32,195 bases of DNA from CAUZFZ01 sp963579025 (lineage in GTDB: Bacteria; Planctomycetota; Planctomycetia; Planctomycetales; Planctomycetaceae). Numbering within the stretch: the stretch's first letter is position 1; each line of letters begins with the position of its first letter. Shown here one piece after another: positions 32,179-32,195 of this stretch. Made by a program: the position numbers and the translations under genes. The DNA lies in assembly GCA_963579025.1 (NCBI GenBank), contig CAUZFZ010000129.1, positions 1 to 32,195 on the forward strand, in the 5' to 3' direction. The notes under the pieces were generated by a model, which made no database searches, was not told the origin of the DNA, and worked only from the letters and a program-made list of their open reading frames with translations.

Positions 32179-32195
32179 ATGGCAACGAAATCGAA
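32179..32195 (+). CDS. Start of a gene running off the window (5 codons)
   Basis: ATG at 32179 with AAGGAG 10 bases upstream; only MATKS is visible. The strong ribosome site supports a real start. It could be a transposase, but the visible residues do not identify it. Confidence 0.4.

Overview
The window reads as a piece of a planctomycete (Planctomycetota) chromosome, GC-rich and mostly coding. This is inferred from the protein types. There are two modules in which an ECF sigma factor lies beside a large membrane-anchored Ser/Thr protein kinase. There is a Tat-exported Gfo/Idh/MocA oxidoreductase. A giant exported protein begins with an LEPR-XLL-like segment. A STAND-like/pentapeptide-repeat protein is present, and several families of interspersed palindromic repeats lie between genes. 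No rRNA, tRNA or CRISPR array was seen, and the species cannot be named.

Layout. Positions 52-4100 (minus) hold ECF sigma factor 1 followed by a kinase with LamG-like domains outside the membrane. Positions 4544-5914 (plus) hold a Tat-type oxidoreductase, 6042-7694 (minus) a secretin-like protein, and 7928-9778 (plus) a P-loop/pentapeptide-repeat protein. Positions 9941-14245 (minus) hold a 1434-residue secreted protein with acidic/His-rich, G8, beta-helix, acidic-repeat and RTX regions, closed by a good intrinsic terminator. Positions 14246-14819 are non-coding and carry three different inverted repeats. Positions 14820-18474 (plus) hold ECF sigma factor 2 and a kinase fused to a zinc anti-sigma-type motif, separated by a 200-bp nested inverted repeat.

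Positions 18503-19662 (minus) hold KDPG aldolase and a conserved-looking small protein. Positions 19815-19982 (minus) hold a 55-residue membrane protein. The plus strand then carries a YpsA/SLOG-type protein (20296-20757), EttA (20818-22491), a lipoprotein parvulin isomerase (22684-23886) and a 102-residue membrane protein (23980-24288). Positions 24402-27278 (minus) are a two-gene operon for exported hydrolases: a C45/Ntn-type acyltransferase and an alpha/beta hydrolase. A small, possibly decayed HNH protein (27383-27634) and a GNAT acetyltransferase (27778-28713) follow.

The right end (28.7-32.2 kb) is the most unusual part. It holds what looks like the remnant of an NHLP/NHLM-type peptide (bacteriocin) export locus. 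A 53-residue protein resembles only the N-terminus of the HlyD-type secretion protein. A 981-codon ORF joins the tail of the peptidase/ATPase transporter to a complete second ABC transporter. Four copies of a two-hairpin palindromic repeat sit in this 3.3 kb, two of them in frame inside the transporter ORF. The two hairpins differ by compensatory base-pair changes and have complementary loops. The window ends in what may be the left end of an insertion sequence that cut the transporter gene.
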